NCBI RefSeq assembly: GCF_014764445.1
Contig: NZ_CP061721.1
Location: 3,596,001 to 3,660,000 of the forward strand
Length of the DNA stretch: 64,000 bases
Reading direction: 5' to 3'
From: Pseudarthrobacter sp. BIM B-2242
GTDB lineage: Bacteria > Actinomycetota > Actinomycetes > Actinomycetales > Micrococcaceae
Under the pieces are notes generated by a model. The model did no database searches and was not told the DNA's origin. It worked only from the letters and a program-made list of their open reading frames with translations. A program made the translations under genes and the position numbers. This document shows positions 7,339-16,260 of the stretch, piece after piece. Position 1 is the first letter of the stretch. Every line of letters begins with the position of its first letter.

Positions 7339-9716
7339 AATCCCTGGCAGACCGTCCGGTCAACCCTGTGGTCGGTGTTCCCGTTTCGCACGAGAGCGCC
7401 GACGCGCACGTGACCGGGACCGCCCTCTACACCGATGACCTCGTGGTCCGGTCCCGCAGCGTGCTGCACGCGTGGCCGGTCCAGGCCCCGCACGCCCATG
7501 CGCGGATCCTTTCGATGCAAACCCGGCCCGCGCTGGAGGTTCCGGGCGTGGTGAAGGTGCTGACGGCGTCGGACGTTCCTGGGATCAACGACTCCGGCAC
7601 CAAACATGACGAACCGCTCTTCCCCACCGAGGTCATGTTCCACGGCCAGGCGGTGTGCTGGGTCCTCGGCGAATCGCTGGAGGCGGCACGGCTGGGCGCG
7701 GAGGCTGTGGCGGTGGAGTACGAGCCGCTGCCGTCGCTCCTCACGCTGACCGAAGCCATTGCCGCCGGCAGCTTTCAGGGCAACCAGCCCAGGCTGGCCC
7801 GGGGTGAGCCGGACAAGGCTCTGGCGGGCGCGGCACACCGGTTCAGCGGCGAGTTCGAGTTCGGCGGCCAGGAACACTTCTACCTCGAGACCCAGGCGTC
7901 GTTGGCCTCCATCGACGACGGCGGGCAGGTCTTTGTGCAGTGCAGCACCCAGCACCCGACCGAGACGCAGGAAATCGTGGCCCATGTGCTCGGGCTCTCC
8001 AGCCACCAGGTGACAGTGCAGTGCCTGAGGATGGGCGGCGGGTTCGGCGGCAAGGAAATGCAGCCGCACGGGTTCGCTGCAGTGGCAGCACTGGGTGCAA
8101 GCCTGACCGGGCGGCCGGTCCGGCTCCGCCTCAACCGGACCCAGGACATCACCCTGACCGGCAAGCGGCATCCGTTCCACGCACGCTGGGAGGCAGGATT
8201 CGACCACGACGGCCGCATCCAGGCACTCAAGGCCACCCTCACCAGTGACGGCGGCTGGAGCCTTGACCTCTCCGAGCCCGTCCTGGCAAGGGCGGTGTGC
8301 CACATCGACAACGCGTACTTCATCCCCAACATCGAGGTGCACGGCCGGATCGCGAAGACCAACAAAACCTCGCAGACGGCGTTCCGCGGCTTCGGCGGTC
8401 CGCAGGGGATGCTGGTCATGGAGGACCTCCTGGGCCGGTGCGCGCCGCTGCTGGGCGTCGAGCCGGGCGAGCTCCGCCGCCGGAACTTCTACGAGCCAGG
8501 TCAGAGCACACCGTACGGGCAGCCCGTGCGCCACGCGGAAAGGCTGACCGCGATCTGGGAATTGCTGCTCGACCGAGCGGACGTGGCGCGGCGGCGCGAG
8601 GACATCGCGGGATTCAACGCAGCGCATCCGAACACGAAGCGGGCGCTCGCGATAACGCCGGTGAAGTTTGGCATCTCCTTCAACCTCACCGCGTTCAACC
8701 AGGCGGGCGCGCTGGTCCATGTCTACAAGGACGGGTCCGTGCTCATCAACCACGGCGGCACCGAGATGGGCCAGGGCCTGCACACCAAGATGCGCCAGGT
8801 GGCCGCCACAGCCCTGGGGGTGCCGCTGGCGTTCATCAGGCTGGCTCCCACCCGGACCGACAAGGTGCCCAACACCTCAGCCACCGCGGCAAGCTCCGGT
8901 GCGGACCTCAACGGCGGGGCCGTCAAAAACGCCTGCGAGCAGATCAGCTCCCGGCTGGCCGAGGTGGCTGCACGGAAGCTCAACATCCACCCGGATGATG
9001 TGAGGTTCCACGACGGCAAGGTGACGGGGATCGGGTTCCACGACCGCGATCTCACTTTCGCCGAGGTGGTCCACGATGCGTACTTCCAGCGGGTCCCGCT
9101 GTGGGCCGCCGGGTACTACCGGACGGAGGGTCTGCACTGGGACAGTGCCCGGATGCAGGGCGAGCCGTTCAAGTACTTCAGTTACGGCGCGGCGGTCACC
9201 GAGGTGGAGGTGGACCGGTTCACGGGCACGTACCGTCAGGTGCGGGCAGACATAGTGCACGACGTCGGCGACAGCCTTTCGCCGCTGATCGACGTTGGGC
9301 AGATCGAAGGGGGCTTCGTGCAGGGCGCGGGGTGGCTGACCCTTGAGGACCTGCGGTGGGACGTGTCCGACGGCGACGGGCGGGGACGCCTGACCACGCA
9401 GTCGGCCAGTACGTACAAACTGCCGAGTTTCTCGGAGATGCCTGAGCAATTCAACGTCCACCTGTTCGAACGGGCCACCGAAAGCGGCGTGGTCTACGGC
9501 TCGAAGGCAGTGGGTGAGCCGCCGCTGATGCTGGCCATCAGCGTCCGCGAGGCCCTGCGGGCGGCGGTGGCGGCCTTCGGTCCCGCCGGAATCTCCGTGG
9601 AACTGGCCAGCCCGGCAACTCCGGAGGCCGTGTTCTGGGCAATTGAAAGGCTCACGCCGCAGTCCGCGTACAACCAGCACGACTCCCGCCCGTCAGCCAC
9701 GGCGTCAGTGCCCTGA
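7335..9716 (+). CDS. xdhB: xanthine dehydrogenase, molybdopterin-binding subunit
   Basis: This 793-residue catalytic subunit contains the molybdopterin-binding signatures in order: MGGGFGGKE near residue 233, AFRGFGGPQG near 350, and HGGTEMGQGLHTK near 472. The active-site glutamate is in SKAVGEPPLML near 727. FNLTAFNQ and the ATAASSGADLNG loop also fit the xanthine oxidase family. It starts by ATGA overlap with xdhA and ends two bases before xdhC, so all three are co-translated. It performs the hydroxylation of hypoxanthine and xanthine in the cytoplasm. Confidence 0.95.
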   Translation: MKSLADRPVNPVVGVPVSHESADAHVTGTALYTDDLVVRSRSVLHAWPVQAPHAHARILSMQTRPALEVPGVVKVLTASDVPGINDSGTKHDEPLFPTEVMFHGQAVCWVLGESLEAARLGAEAVAVEYEPLPSLLTLTEAIAAGSFQGNQPRLARGEPDKALAGAAHRFSGEFEFGGQEHFYLETQASLASIDDGGQVFVQCSTQHPTETQEIVAHVLGLSSHQVTVQCLRMGGGFGGKEMQPHGFAAVAALGASLTGRPVRLRLNRTQDITLTGKRHPFHARWEAGFDHDGRIQALKATLTSDGGWSLDLSEPVLARAVCHIDNAYFIPNIEVHGRIAKTNKTSQTAFRGFGGPQGMLVMEDLLGRCAPLLGVEPGELRRRNFYEPGQSTPYGQPVRHAERLTAIWELLLDRADVARRREDIAGFNAAHPNTKRALAITPVKFGISFNLTAFNQAGALVHVYKDGSVLINHGGTEMGQGLHTKMRQVAATALGVPLAFIRLAPTRTDKVPNTSATAASSGADLNGGAVKNACEQISSRLAEVAARKLNIHPDDVRFHDGKVTGIGFHDRDLTFAEVVHDAYFQRVPLWAAGYYRTEGLHWDSARMQGEPFKYFSYGAAVTEVEVDRFTGTYRQVRADIVHDVGDSLSPLIDVGQIEGGFVQGAGWLTLEDLRWDVSDGDGRGRLTTQSASTYKLPSFSEMPEQFNVHLFERATESGVVYGSKAVGEPPLMLAISVREALRAAVAAFGPAGISVELASPATPEAVFWAIERLTPQSAYNQHDSRPSATASVP

Positions 9717-9717
9717 C

Positions 9718-10575
9718 ATGGACTGGCTGGATGCGTTGCAGCACTTGAGGTCCGCGGGTCTGCCCGCGGTCCTGGCCACCGTGTCGGGGGTGCGCGGCCA
9801 TGCGCCGCGTGAGGCGGGCGCCAAGATGGTGGTCGGGGCTGAAGCCACCTGGGGCAGCATTGGCGGCGGCAATCTCGAGGCCACCGTAGTGGACCAGGCC
9901 CGGGACATGATGGCGCGGGGCATCACCGCGCCCTGCACCACCGAGTTCGCGCTCAACGAGCACGCGCCCACAGAGCACGGCCGGCAGTGCTGCGGCGGGA
10001 AGGTCACTGTGCTGCTGGAACCTTTCCTGTCGCTTCCCACAGTGGCGATTTTCGGCGTCGGCCATGTTGGTTACGAACTCGGCCGCATCCTCTCGAGAAT
10101 GCCCATGACCCTTTACCTGGTGGACAGCCGCGGGGAACAGCTCGATGCCGCGAGGCTGGCCGACGTGACCTCCGGGTTAGCGGACGTGCGCCCGGTGCAC
10201 ACCCCGGTTCCCGACTCGTTCCTCGGCGACCTGCCTCCCGGCGCCCATGTGTTCATCATGAGCCACGACCACGCCGAGGACTTCATGCTCTGCCACGCAG
10301 CGCTGCGCCGGGGAGACCTGGGACGCGTGGGACTGATCGGTTCGCGGGCCAAGTGGCTGCGGTTCCGGCAGAAGCTGGCCGCGGAAGGTTTCGCCGAGGC
10401 TGAGATTGACCGGATCCAGTGCCCCATAGGGCTCCCGGAAGTGCGGGGAAAGGCCCCGGCGGTCATCGCCGTGAGCGCCGCCGCAGACCTGCTCGCGGCC
10501 CTGCCGTCAGCCGGCCCGCAACCCAGCGCCTCGGCCAGCGCCTCAGCCAGCCCGTCAGCCAGCGAACACCTATGA
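9718..10575 (+). CDS. xdhC: XdhC, molybdenum cofactor sulfuration/insertion chaperone
   Basis: This 285-residue XdhC/CoxI-family protein binds sulfurated molybdenum cofactor and hands it to the xanthine dehydrogenase. The N-terminal XdhC domain contains GSIGGGNLE and a Cys pair at 91-92 (GRQCCGGKV). The C-terminal half is Rossmann-like, with FGVGHVGYELG, IMSHDHAEDF and GLIGSRAKW. The last 15 or so residues are a low-complexity Ala/Ser stretch, a probably disordered tail. The gene begins two bases after xdhB and is followed 16 bases later by urate oxidase. Confidence 0.93.
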   Translation: MDWLDALQHLRSAGLPAVLATVSGVRGHAPREAGAKMVVGAEATWGSIGGGNLEATVVDQARDMMARGITAPCTTEFALNEHAPTEHGRQCCGGKVTVLLEPFLSLPTVAIFGVGHVGYELGRILSRMPMTLYLVDSRGEQLDAARLADVTSGLADVRPVHTPVPDSFLGDLPPGAHVFIMSHDHAEDFMLCHAALRRGDLGRVGLIGSRAKWLRFRQKLAAEGFAEAEIDRIQCPIGLPEVRGKAPAVIAVSAAADLLAALPSAGPQPSASASASASPSASEHL

Positions 10576-10591
10576 AGTGGGGAATCCGACC

Positions 10592-11500
10592 ATGAGCAGC
10601 AACATCATCCTCGGCCCGAACCAGTATGGAAAAGCCGAAGTCCGGGTCGTCAAGATCACCCGCGACACCCGCCGCCACGAGATCGAGGACCTGAATGTCA
10701 CCTCCCAACTGCGCGGGGACTTCGAGGCCGCCCACCTTGAGGGCGACAACGCCCACGTGGTGGCCACGGACACCCAGAAAAACACCATTTTCGCTTTCGC
10801 CCGTGACGGCGTCGGCTCCCCCGAGGCGTTCCTGCTGCGGCTCGGAGAGCACTTCACGTCCAGTTTCGACTGGGTCACCGGCGGCCGTTGGGAAGCCGAG
10901 TCCTACAGCTGGGACCGCATCCAGGCCCACGGCTCCGGGCACCACCACTCGTTTGTGCGCAACGGCCAGGAAGTCCGCACCGCCGTCCTGGTGCGCGACG
11001 GCGCCGGCACCCACCTCATCGCCGGGCTGAAGGACCTCACGGTCCTCAAAACCACCCAGTCTGGCTTTGTGGGCTACGACAAGGACAAATACACCACGCT
11101 CCCGGAAACCACGGACCGCATCCTGGCCACCGATGTTTCAGCGCGCTGGCGCTTCAGGACCACGACTGACTTCAGCACGCTGGACTTCAACAAGAGTTAC
11201 GCCGACATCAAGGCCCTCCTGCTCGAAGCCTTCACGGAGAAATACTCCCACGCCCTGCAGCAGACCCTGTTCGATATGGGCAGCAAGGTCCTGGAAGCCC
11301 ACCAGGAGCTCGACGAGATCAGGTTCTCGATGCCCAACAAGCACCACTTCCTGGTGGACCTTTCGCCGTTCGGCCTCGATAACCCCAACGAGGTCTTCTT
11401 CGCGGCAGACCGGCCCTACGGACTGATCGAAGCCACGGTCCAGCGCGACGACGCTGTCCCTGCTGAGACGGCCTGGTCCGGCATCGCCGGGTTCTGCTAG
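10592..11500 (+). CDS. uox: urate oxidase (cofactor-free uricase)
   Basis: This 302-residue uricase oxidises urate with O2 to 5-hydroxyisourate and H2O2 without cofactor. The two T-fold (tunnelling fold) domains carry VATDTQKNTIFAFA, with the active-site Thr59-Asp60, and the NKHHFLVDL motif that supplies the catalytic His near residue 250. Lys14 fits the catalytic lysine. Length and the terminus IAGFC agree with the Arthrobacter globiformis enzyme. The start at 10592 (MSSNIILGPN) was chosen over an in-frame ATG five codons earlier. It lies between xdhC and malate synthase on the same strand, likely one operon. Confidence 0.96.
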   Translation: MSSNIILGPNQYGKAEVRVVKITRDTRRHEIEDLNVTSQLRGDFEAAHLEGDNAHVVATDTQKNTIFAFARDGVGSPEAFLLRLGEHFTSSFDWVTGGRWEAESYSWDRIQAHGSGHHHSFVRNGQEVRTAVLVRDGAGTHLIAGLKDLTVLKTTQSGFVGYDKDKYTTLPETTDRILATDVSARWRFRTTTDFSTLDFNKSYADIKALLLEAFTEKYSHALQQTLFDMGSKVLEAHQELDEIRFSMPNKHHFLVDLSPFGLDNPNEVFFAADRPYGLIEATVQRDDAVPAETAWSGIAGFC

Positions 11501-11586
11501 CTTTCAGCACGGGACCACCACCGGACATCACAGCGCGAAATTCATCCGACTGAACTGCCTGACGGCAGCCATCGAAAGGACCAGCA

Positions 11587-13200
11587 ATGGCCATCACCGT
11601 GACCGACCCCCAGCCGATCGAGCGGGCTGAGGAAATCCTCACGCCCGAGGCACTGGCGTTCATTGAAGAACTCCACCAGCGCTTCGGCGGCACCCGCAAC
11701 GAACTTCTTGCTGCACGCCGGGTCAAGCGGCAGAAGGTCGCAGAAACCGGCAAGCTGGATTTCCTCCCGGAGACCCGGGACGTGCGCGACGGCGACTGGA
11801 AAGTTGCAGCGGCGCCGGCACCTTTGCAGGACCGCCGGGTGGAAATGACCGGGCCGGCATCGCCTGCCAAAATGGCCATCAACGCCCTGAACTCCGGCGC
11901 CAAGGTCTGGCTCGCGGACCTCGAGGATGCCAGCACTCCCGCCTGGGGCAACGTCATCGACGCCATCCTGAACCTCCGGGACGCGGCCCGGGGCACGCTC
12001 AGCTTCACGTCGCCCGAAGGCAAGGCGTACTCCCTGCGGACCGATGCTCCGCTCGCTGTGGTGGTGGCCCGACCGCGCGGCTGGCACCTGCCGGAGAAGC
12101 ACGTGCTGATCGACGGCGAACCCGCCGTGGGTGCGCTGGTGGACTTCGGCCTGCACTTCTTCCACGTGGCCAGGCAGCTGGTGGAGAACGGCCAGGGTCC
12201 GTACTACTACCTGCCCAAGATGGAGAGCCACCTTGAGGCCCGCCTCTGGAACGAGGTGTTCGTCTTCGCCCAGGACTTCCTCGGACTGCCGCAGGGCACG
12301 GTCCGGGCCACCGTCCTGATCGAAACCATTCCTGCCGCGTTCGAGATGGACGAGATCCTCTACGAACTCCGGGACCACGCCTCGGGCCTGAACGCGGGCC
12401 GCTGGGACTACCTGTTCAGCATCATCAAGTACTTCCGTGACGCCGGTGAGCAGTTTGTCCTCCCGGACCGCGCTTCCGTGGCCATGACGGCTCCCTTCAT
12501 GCGGGCCTACACCGAGCTGTTGGTCAAGACCTGCCACAAGCGCGGCGCCTTCGCCATGGGCGGCATGGCGGCGTTCATCCCCAACCGCAAGGAGCCGGAC
12601 GTCACGGCCGCTGCTTTCGAGAAGGTCCGCGCGGACAAGACCCGTGAAGCCAATGACGGGTTCGACGGTTCCTGGGTGGCGCACCCGGATTTGGTGTCCA
12701 CCTGCCAGGAGGTGTTCGATGCCGTGCTTGGCGATCCGGAAAACGGCGGCCGTCCCAACCAGCTGGACAAGCAGCGCCCGGAGGTCACTGTCACGGCCGA
12801 TCAGCTGCTGGACATCGCCTCAGCAGGTGGCCAGGTCACCGAGGCCGGGCTGCGCCTCAACCTTTACGTCGCCATCGCCTACACGGCGGTGTGGCTGTCC
12901 GGCAACGGTGCCGTGGCCATCCATAACCTGATGGAAGATGCCGCCACGGCGGAGATCTCCCGGTCCCAGGTGTGGCAGCAGATCCGGAACAAGTCAGTCC
13001 TGGCGGACACCGGCAACACCGTGACCCGGGAACTCGTGGAGCGGATCCTGGGTGAGGAAACGGAACGGCTCCGGGCGGAGGTGGACGAGGAAGCGTTCCA
13101 GGGCTACTACGAACCCGCCAGCCACCTGATTGCCGGCATCTGCCTTTCTGAGGACTACACCGATTTCCTCACCCTGCCGGCCTACGAACTGGTGGACTGA
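11587..13200 (+). CDS. aceB: malate synthase A
   Basis: This 537-residue malate synthase condenses glyoxylate with acetyl-CoA to malate. The catalytic Arg lies in [13 protein letters not shown]. The Mg-binding Glu/Asp region is [19 protein letters not shown], and the glyoxylate-binding helix [12 protein letters not shown] follows. The catalytic Asp is in [20 protein letters not shown] precedes the ATG. Its position directly after urate oxidase and before AllE suggests it drains glyoxylate released from purine breakdown, rather than acting only in the acetate glyoxylate shunt; no isocitrate lyase gene is nearby. Confidence 0.95.
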   Translation: MAITVTDPQPIERAEEILTPEALAFIEELHQRFGGTRNELLAARRVKRQKVAETGKLDFLPETRDVRDGDWKVAAAPAPLQDRRVEMTGPASPAKMAINALNSGAKVWLADLEDASTPAWGNVIDAILNLRDAARGTLSFTSPEGKAYSLRTDAPLAVVVARPRGWHLPEKHVLIDGEPAVGALVDFGLHFFHVARQLVENGQGPYYYLPKMESHLEARLWNEVFVFAQDFLGLPQGTVRATVLIETIPAAFEMDEILYELRDHASGLNAGRWDYLFSIIKYFRDAGEQFVLPDRASVAMTAPFMRAYTELLVKTCHKRGAFAMGGMAAFIPNRKEPDVTAAAFEKVRADKTREANDGFDGSWVAHPDLVSTCQEVFDAVLGDPENGGRPNQLDKQRPEVTVTADQLLDIASAGGQVTEAGLRLNLYVAIAYTAVWLSGNGAVAIHNLMEDAATAEISRSQVWQQIRNKSVLADTGNTVTRELVERILGEETERLRAEVDEEAFQGYYEPASHLIAGICLSEDYTDFLTLPAYELVD

Positions 13201-13203
13201 GGC

Positions 13204-14517
13204 ATGGCGGTGTCCCCCACTCCTGCACTGTCCGCGGCGGACACCGCCCACATCGACGCCCAACTCGCCGCTACGGATCGTCTTCTGGAGCGGAACTATC
13301 CGGGCGATGACGGCTCGCGCCAGCCCGTGCACAGTGTCTACGTCCCTGCCGACCGGTTTACGCCGTCGCTCGCTGCGGATTGGGGTTCCCAGGCGCTGGC
13401 GACGGCGGCGGCCCACGGCGGGCTGGAACGCCTGGGCGCGTTGCTGGGCCAGGACGCGGAGCTCGCCGGGGCGGTTGGGTCCCGGGTCCGGGCAAAGCTG
13501 GAAAGCGAACCGATCGAGGACCTGCGCCTGGACTTCGAGGACGGTTACGGCGCCCGCGGGGACGAAGCAGAAGACGCCGACGCCGTTGCTGCCGCCAACG
13601 CTGTGGCTGCCGCAGTTGCCGCCGGCACCGCTCCCCCGTTCATCGGGATACGGTTCAAGTGCTTCGAAGCTGCCACCCGGGCCCGCGGGCTCCGGACGCT
13701 GGACCTCTTTGTCTCCGGGCTTGCAGCGGCCGGCGAACTTCCCGAGGGCCTGGTTCTGACCCTGCCCAAAGTCAGCACCGTTGCCCAGGTCCAGGCCATG
13801 GACTATGCGGTGTCCCGGCTTGAAGAGGTCCACTCCCTCCCTGCCGGCCGGCTCCGCTTTGAGGTCCAGGTGGAAACCCCGCAGCTCATCCTGGGGCCGG
13901 ACGGCACCTCCCCGGTAGCGCTGCTGCCGCACGCTGTTCCCGGCCGAATCAGCGGGCTGCACTACGGCACCTACGACTACTCCGCGTCGCTGCAGATTTC
14001 CGCCGAATACCAGTCCCTTGCACACCCTGTGGCGGACTTCGCCAAGGAAGTGATGCAGCTGGCTGTCGCGGGAACGGGTATCCGGCTTTCTGACGGTTCC
14101 ACCAACATCATCCCGGTGGGTGACAACGTCGAAAACGCCTGGGCGCTGCATGGCCGGCTGGTCCGCCGGTCCTTGGAGCGCGGCTACTACCAGGGCTGGG
14201 ACCTCCACCCCGCCCAGCTGCCCAGCCGCTTCGCCGCGACCTATGCCTTCTACCGCGAAGGCCTTCCGGCTGCCGCGGCCCGGCTGCGGAACTATCTGGC
14301 GCGGACCCCGGGAGCCGTGCTGGATGAGCCCGCAACGGCCCGGGCTCTGGCGGCCTTCGTGCTGCGCGGGTTCCAGTGCGGCGCCGTCGGTGCCGACGAG
14401 ATCCAGGTGCTGGCCGGCGTCGAGCTTTCCCGGCTGACCGCACTGGCGCACCCGCGGCTGGCGCAGTCCACTTCCAAATCACAGCCCGCCTCGCAGCCCC
14501 AGTCCATCTCGAAGTAA
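13204..14517 (+). CDS. DUF6986 / HpcH-HpaI aldolase-like protein
   Basis: This 437-residue protein belongs to the citrate-lyase beta/HpcH aldolase-like TIM barrels annotated as DUF6986. Visible features are LRLDFEDGYG (metal-binding Glu/Asp at a strand end), IGIRFKCFE, VETPQLILG and GLHYGTYDYSASLQ, which match the substrate and Mg sites of such lyases. It starts three bases after aceB, so the two are tightly coupled. The C-terminus is a Ser/Gln-rich tail. No reaction is established that I can name with confidence; a C-C lyase or synthase acting on a glyoxylate-related acid is an inference from the fold and the neighbour. Confidence 0.75.
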   Translation: MAVSPTPALSAADTAHIDAQLAATDRLLERNYPGDDGSRQPVHSVYVPADRFTPSLAADWGSQALATAAAHGGLERLGALLGQDAELAGAVGSRVRAKLESEPIEDLRLDFEDGYGARGDEAEDADAVAAANAVAAAVAAGTAPPFIGIRFKCFEAATRARGLRTLDLFVSGLAAAGELPEGLVLTLPKVSTVAQVQAMDYAVSRLEEVHSLPAGRLRFEVQVETPQLILGPDGTSPVALLPHAVPGRISGLHYGTYDYSASLQISAEYQSLAHPVADFAKEVMQLAVAGTGIRLSDGSTNIIPVGDNVENAWALHGRLVRRSLERGYYQGWDLHPAQLPSRFAATYAFYREGLPAAAARLRNYLARTPGAVLDEPATARALAAFVLRGFQCGAVGADEIQVLAGVELSRLTALAHPRLAQSTSKSQPASQPQSISK

Positions 14518-14530
14518 GGAAGGCTCCACC

Positions 14531-15343
14531 ATGGGCACGTACTACTACCCCCAGGGCGGCCTGCCGCCGCAAACGCACCTCACCACGGAGCGGGCCATCG
14601 TCACGGAGGCGTACACGGTCATCCCCAAGGGCGTCTTGACCGACATCGTGACCAGCAACCTGCCGGGTTTCTCCAACACCCGGTCCTGGATCATTGCCCG
14701 CCCGATCTCCGGCTTTGCCACCACCTTTTCGCAGCTGATCGTGGAGATCGGCCCGGGCGGGGGCGCCCCCAAAGCAGAGTTCGAGGCCGGGGTGGAAGGC
14801 GTCATTTTTGTCACCACGGGCAAGGTCAACCTGACCCTGAACGGCGAACTGCACCAGCTTGCGGAGGGCGGCTATGCGTACCTGGCCGCCGGTTCCGGCT
14901 GGGGGCTGGAGAACGTCTCGGATGAGATCGTCTCCTTCCACTGGATCCGCAAAGCCTACGAACGCCTCGAGGGCTACGAGGCGAAGTCGTTCGTCACCAG
15001 CGACCAGGACGTGGAACCGACGTCCATGCCGGACACGGACGGCGTCTGGAAGACCACCCGCTTCGTGGACCCCAACGATCTGGCCCACGACATGCACGTG
15101 AACATCGTGACGTTCCAGCCCGGCGGCGTGATCCCGTTCCCGGAGACGCACGTGATGGAGCACGGCCTGTACGTCCTTGAAGGCAAGGCCATGTACTTGC
15201 TCAACAGGGACTGGGTGGAAGTGGAAGCCGGGGACTTCATGTGGCTGCGCGCCTTCTGCCCGCAAGCCTGCTACGCGGGCGGACCGGGCGAGTTCCGCTA
15301 CCTGCTCTACAAGGACGTCAACCGCCAGATCCGGCTCACCTGA
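14531..15343 (+). CDS. allE: (S)-ureidoglycine aminohydrolase
   Basis: This 270-residue bicupin releases ammonia from S-ureidoglycine to give S-ureidoglycolate. The N-terminus MGTYYYPQGGLPP is typical. The two cupin folds include GVEGVIFVTTGKVNL in the first. The second has PETHVMEHGLYVLEGKAMYLLN with the Mn-binding Glu and His residues, followed by FCPQACYAGG. AAGGAAGG lies upstream of the start. It is the last gene of the xdhA-allE run. The preceding enzyme, allantoate amidohydrolase (AllC), is not in this window. Confidence 0.92.
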   Translation: MGTYYYPQGGLPPQTHLTTERAIVTEAYTVIPKGVLTDIVTSNLPGFSNTRSWIIARPISGFATTFSQLIVEIGPGGGAPKAEFEAGVEGVIFVTTGKVNLTLNGELHQLAEGGYAYLAAGSGWGLENVSDEIVSFHWIRKAYERLEGYEAKSFVTSDQDVEPTSMPDTDGVWKTTRFVDPNDLAHDMHVNIVTFQPGGVIPFPETHVMEHGLYVLEGKAMYLLNRDWVEVEAGDFMWLRAFCPQACYAGGPGEFRYLLYKDVNRQIRLT

Positions 15344-15671
15344 GCTTCTCGCCGGTACTGGAGTGACCAGGCTGACGCCTGTGACAAGGCCGCCGCGTAC
15401 TATTTGGCAATCGAAAGAAGCAACTGAAAAAGGTTGCAGTTTGCCCTAGCGCTAGGCCCGAAGGCAGGCGCACCATGGATTTACCGGATCACAACCATCG
15501 AAAGTGAGTCCGGAGTCAAGCCCCCGCTCAGTCGGGCGTGCTGTTTGAAAAATGGGGACCAAGAAGGCCGCGGCTGCCACGCTGCTCCAAGCGCGACATT
15601 TTGCTCGGTTGCGCGCGGTTTTGCGCTGCCCAAAAAATTGTGAATCGCATCCTTACAAGGAGCAATAAATA
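15344..15671 (+). other. 328-base gene-free region before a secreted protein gene
   Basis: No credible coding sequence is seen. It holds a 12-bp palindrome CCTAGCGCTAGG at 15445-15456 and a weak GCAAC/GTTGC hairpin just before it. The last 60 bases are less GC-rich and end with AAGGAG (15657-15662), the ribosome-binding site of the next gene. No known riboswitch fold was recognised. Confidence 0.4.
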
Positions 15672-16166
15672 ATGTCTGGCACTACAACTACGAAAAGCCG
15701 TTCAATGCGGGCAAGGATCGCTTTGGTTCCGGCCCTGTCGTTGAGCTTGCTCGGGGGCTCCGCGGTGTTTGCTGCCCCGGCCCAAGCTGACAATGACCGT
15801 GATTCAAAACGTGGATGTACAGTCGAAGCCCTGAAGCCTTCGGACGAACGCGGGGTGTGGGTGAACTTCAGGATCAAAGTGGATTGCACAGATGGGAAGC
15901 GGACTGTCCACATCAAGCAGGTACGCTACGAAGCTGATCGCGGCCGGGATACCAGGCTGGGCGACAGCTACATTGAGCGCGATGTGAGGGGCCACAAGGT
16001 AATCGACAGCCTTGACAAAGTCCGGCAGAACCTCGACCGCCGCGGCAGCGAAGAGGTCTATCACGTGATCTGGTACGGGGTTGAGAACAAGGATGGCAAA
16101 GTGACGAAGTGGCACTACGACAAGAGCCCCACCTTGAGGTACGTCAACTCGCACTATGACCGCTAA
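15672..16166 (+). CDS. small secreted protein of unknown function
   Basis: This 164-residue protein has an N-terminal Sec signal peptide: basic residues to about position 15, a hydrophobic core (ALVPALSLSLLGGSAVF), and a likely cleavage after AAPAQA. The mature part is rich in charged residues and contains two cysteines (GCTVEA and KVDCTDG) that could form one disulfide. Alternating polar/hydrophobic strands suggest a small beta domain. AAGGAG precedes the start and a hairpin follows the stop, so it is a single-gene unit. I do not recognise the family. Codon use is less GC-biased than in its neighbours. Confidence 0.75.
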   Translation: MSGTTTTKSRSMRARIALVPALSLSLLGGSAVFAAPAQADNDRDSKRGCTVEALKPSDERGVWVNFRIKVDCTDGKRTVHIKQVRYEADRGRDTRLGDSYIERDVRGHKVIDSLDKVRQNLDRRGSEEVYHVIWYGVENKDGKVTKWHYDKSPTLRYVNSHYDR

Positions 16167-16216
16167 CTGACAACCATGCAGTACCAATCAACGCAGTACT
16201 AATCAATGCAACCCGG

Positions 16217-16243
16217 GAGCCAGGGGCCCACAACCCCTGGCTC
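16217..16243. terminator. hairpin between convergent genes
   Basis: GAGCCAGGGG (16217-16226) pairs with CCCCTGGCTC (16234-16243). It lies between the secreted protein gene and the convergent dehydratase gene. No long T run follows on either strand. Confidence 0.6.
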
Positions 16244-16260
16244 TTCGATGCCCCCGCAGG

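Noticed and set aside
7011..8783. A 590-codon antisense frame opposite xdhA/xdhB
   Set aside because: Composition is that of a GC-rich shadow (His/Arg/Val/Gly-rich), with no domain and full overlap with well-supported genes.
10525..10575. Ser/Ala repeat at the XdhC C-terminus as a separate repeat element
   Set aside because: It is a short low-complexity coding tail in frame with xdhC, common in GC-rich genomes.
12994..15265. Long antisense frames of 485 and 385 codons opposite aceB, the DUF6986 gene and allE
   Set aside because: Shadow composition, with no ribosome-binding site or recognisable motif.
15344..15671. Possible riboswitch in the 328-base gap
   Set aside because: No known aptamer core could be recognised; only a short palindrome and a weak hairpin are visible.
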